DNA of 64,000 nt from Planctomycetaceae bacterium (GTDB taxonomy: Bacteria; Planctomycetota; Planctomycetia; Pirellulales; Pirellulaceae): contig JAEUIQ010000069.1 of NCBI GenBank assembly GCA_016794985.1, positions 40,937 to 104,936 on the forward strand, read 5' to 3'. The translations under genes and the position numbers were made by a program. Below are positions 63,638 through 64,000 of this stretch, piece by piece. The notes under the pieces were generated by a model. It saw only the letters and a program-made list of their open reading frames with translations. It had not been told where the DNA came from and ran no database searches. Position 1 is the first letter of the stretch; every line of letters starts with the position of its first letter.

Positions 63638-63820
63638 TCACCATAGTGGCTTGAGAGCGTCGACGATCCAGTCGAGCGGATCGGTGTCACTGACGACCGT
63701 GGTCCAGGGGAAGACGCTCAAGAGAGTGAAGCGACACTTGAATGTGTCGAACGCCGGGCCATAACCGTAATCCGGGTGCTCCGAATCGTGGCCGATGATC
63801 AATTGGCTGCGATCCTTGAG
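63638..63820 (-). pseudogene. C-terminal tail of an unidentified gene, upstream part replaced or outside
   Basis: A minus-strand frame ends with TGA at 63638-63640, just 4 bases before the glycosyltransferase start. Its last ~50 residues (for example DYGYGPAFDTFKCRFTLLSV and TDPLDWIVDALKPLW) look like a real protein end. Further upstream, the same frame is only the antisense of a plus-strand coding segment. The gene may be truncated there. Its family is not known. Confidence 0.4.
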
Positions 63821-63856
63821 CCGCAACGCATCAACTCCGCGACGTGGCGGAGGTTC

Positions 63857-64000
63857 GTGATCGAGCAACACGACCGACCACTGGTGGTCAACGCGCTGCT
63901 GACTGCCCTGGCCAAAGCGTACGCATGGCAGGAGCAACTGGAATCGGGGCAATTCGAAGACCTCGAGGACATCGCCAAAGAGCAAGGCGTCGACCGCAGC
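63857..64000 (+). CDS. Start of a recombinase-associated phage-type protein (3' end outside window)
   Basis: The open frame ends at the window edge. LVVNALLTALAKAYAWQEQL and ESGQFEDLEDIAKEQGVDRS are like the N-terminal part of small proteins encoded beside site-specific serine recombinases in phages and integrated elements, normally followed by a ParB/HTH-like stretch. In another frame, just upstream, RRGG appears, like the usual N-terminus; a lost base may have shifted it. The start is uncertain; GTG 63857 is the one used here. Confidence 0.45.
   Translation, partial: MIEQHDRPLVVNALLTALAKAYAWQEQLESGQFEDLEDIAKEQGVDRS

Overview
The window looks like a chromosome segment of a Gram-negative planctomycete (Pirellulales-like); this is inferred from gene content, not from a marker gene. 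Supporting signs are LptE- and BamD-like outer-membrane lipoproteins, a large flagellar gene block, a YhaN/YhaO-type ATPase and nuclease-like pair, long secreted TPR and HEAT-like proteins, and ECF sigma factors placed directly beside Hanks-type Ser/Thr kinases.

Layout. 1-365 is the 3' end of a DinG-type helicase. 587-2524 (minus) encodes BamD-like and LptE-like lipoproteins. 2815-19924 (plus) is a near-continuous flagellar cluster: flgB, flgC, fliE, fliF, fliG, fliH, fliI, fliJ, two related membrane-anchored coiled-coil proteins, fliK, flgD, flgE, flbD, motA, motB, fliL, fliN. The export gate genes, fliM and flagellin are not here. 19982-25569 (minus) is an operon of a degenerate YhaO/SbcD-like protein, a YhaN/SbcC-like ATPase and a histidine phosphatase. 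25958-28488 (minus) is an ECF sigma factor, an anti-sigma-like membrane protein and a DUF3106-like protein. 28623-31030 (minus) is carA overlapping rlmN, followed by radC (31506-32537).

32705-36838 (plus) holds a TPR protein, an M28 peptidase and a TMEM175-like membrane protein. 36911-41341 is an arsenic locus: promoter/operator, arsR, an arsM-arsD gene fusion, a two-domain arsA and a phosphatase-fold arsenate-reductase-like gene, with no arsenite permease in the window. sugE/gdx, with a foldable leader, a small membrane protein and an alpha/beta hydrolase follow.

From 43630 onward the content is accessory: a membrane protein with an apparent C-terminal frameshift, a pRiA4b ORF-3 family protein, a haem lipoprotein and a DoxX protein divergent from an AraC-MarR fusion regulator, a secreted double-thioredoxin protein, an ECF sigma/kinase pair, an HExxH-peptidase/DUF4038 glycosidase-like fusion, a small membrane protein, a secreted HEAT-like protein, and a second ECF sigma/zinc-finger-kinase pair. 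The last 2 kb looks richer in G+C and carries a two-part glycosyltransferase, then a junction where a minus-strand gene tail meets the start of a plus-strand recombinase-associated gene.

The most unusual items are the ArsM-ArsD fusion beside ArsA without a pump, the peptidase-glycosidase fusion, the YhaO-like protein with lost metal-binding motifs, the AraC-MarR fusion, the paired coiled-coil proteins and modified FliG/FlgE in the flagellar cluster, and the three-stem leader before sugE/gdx.
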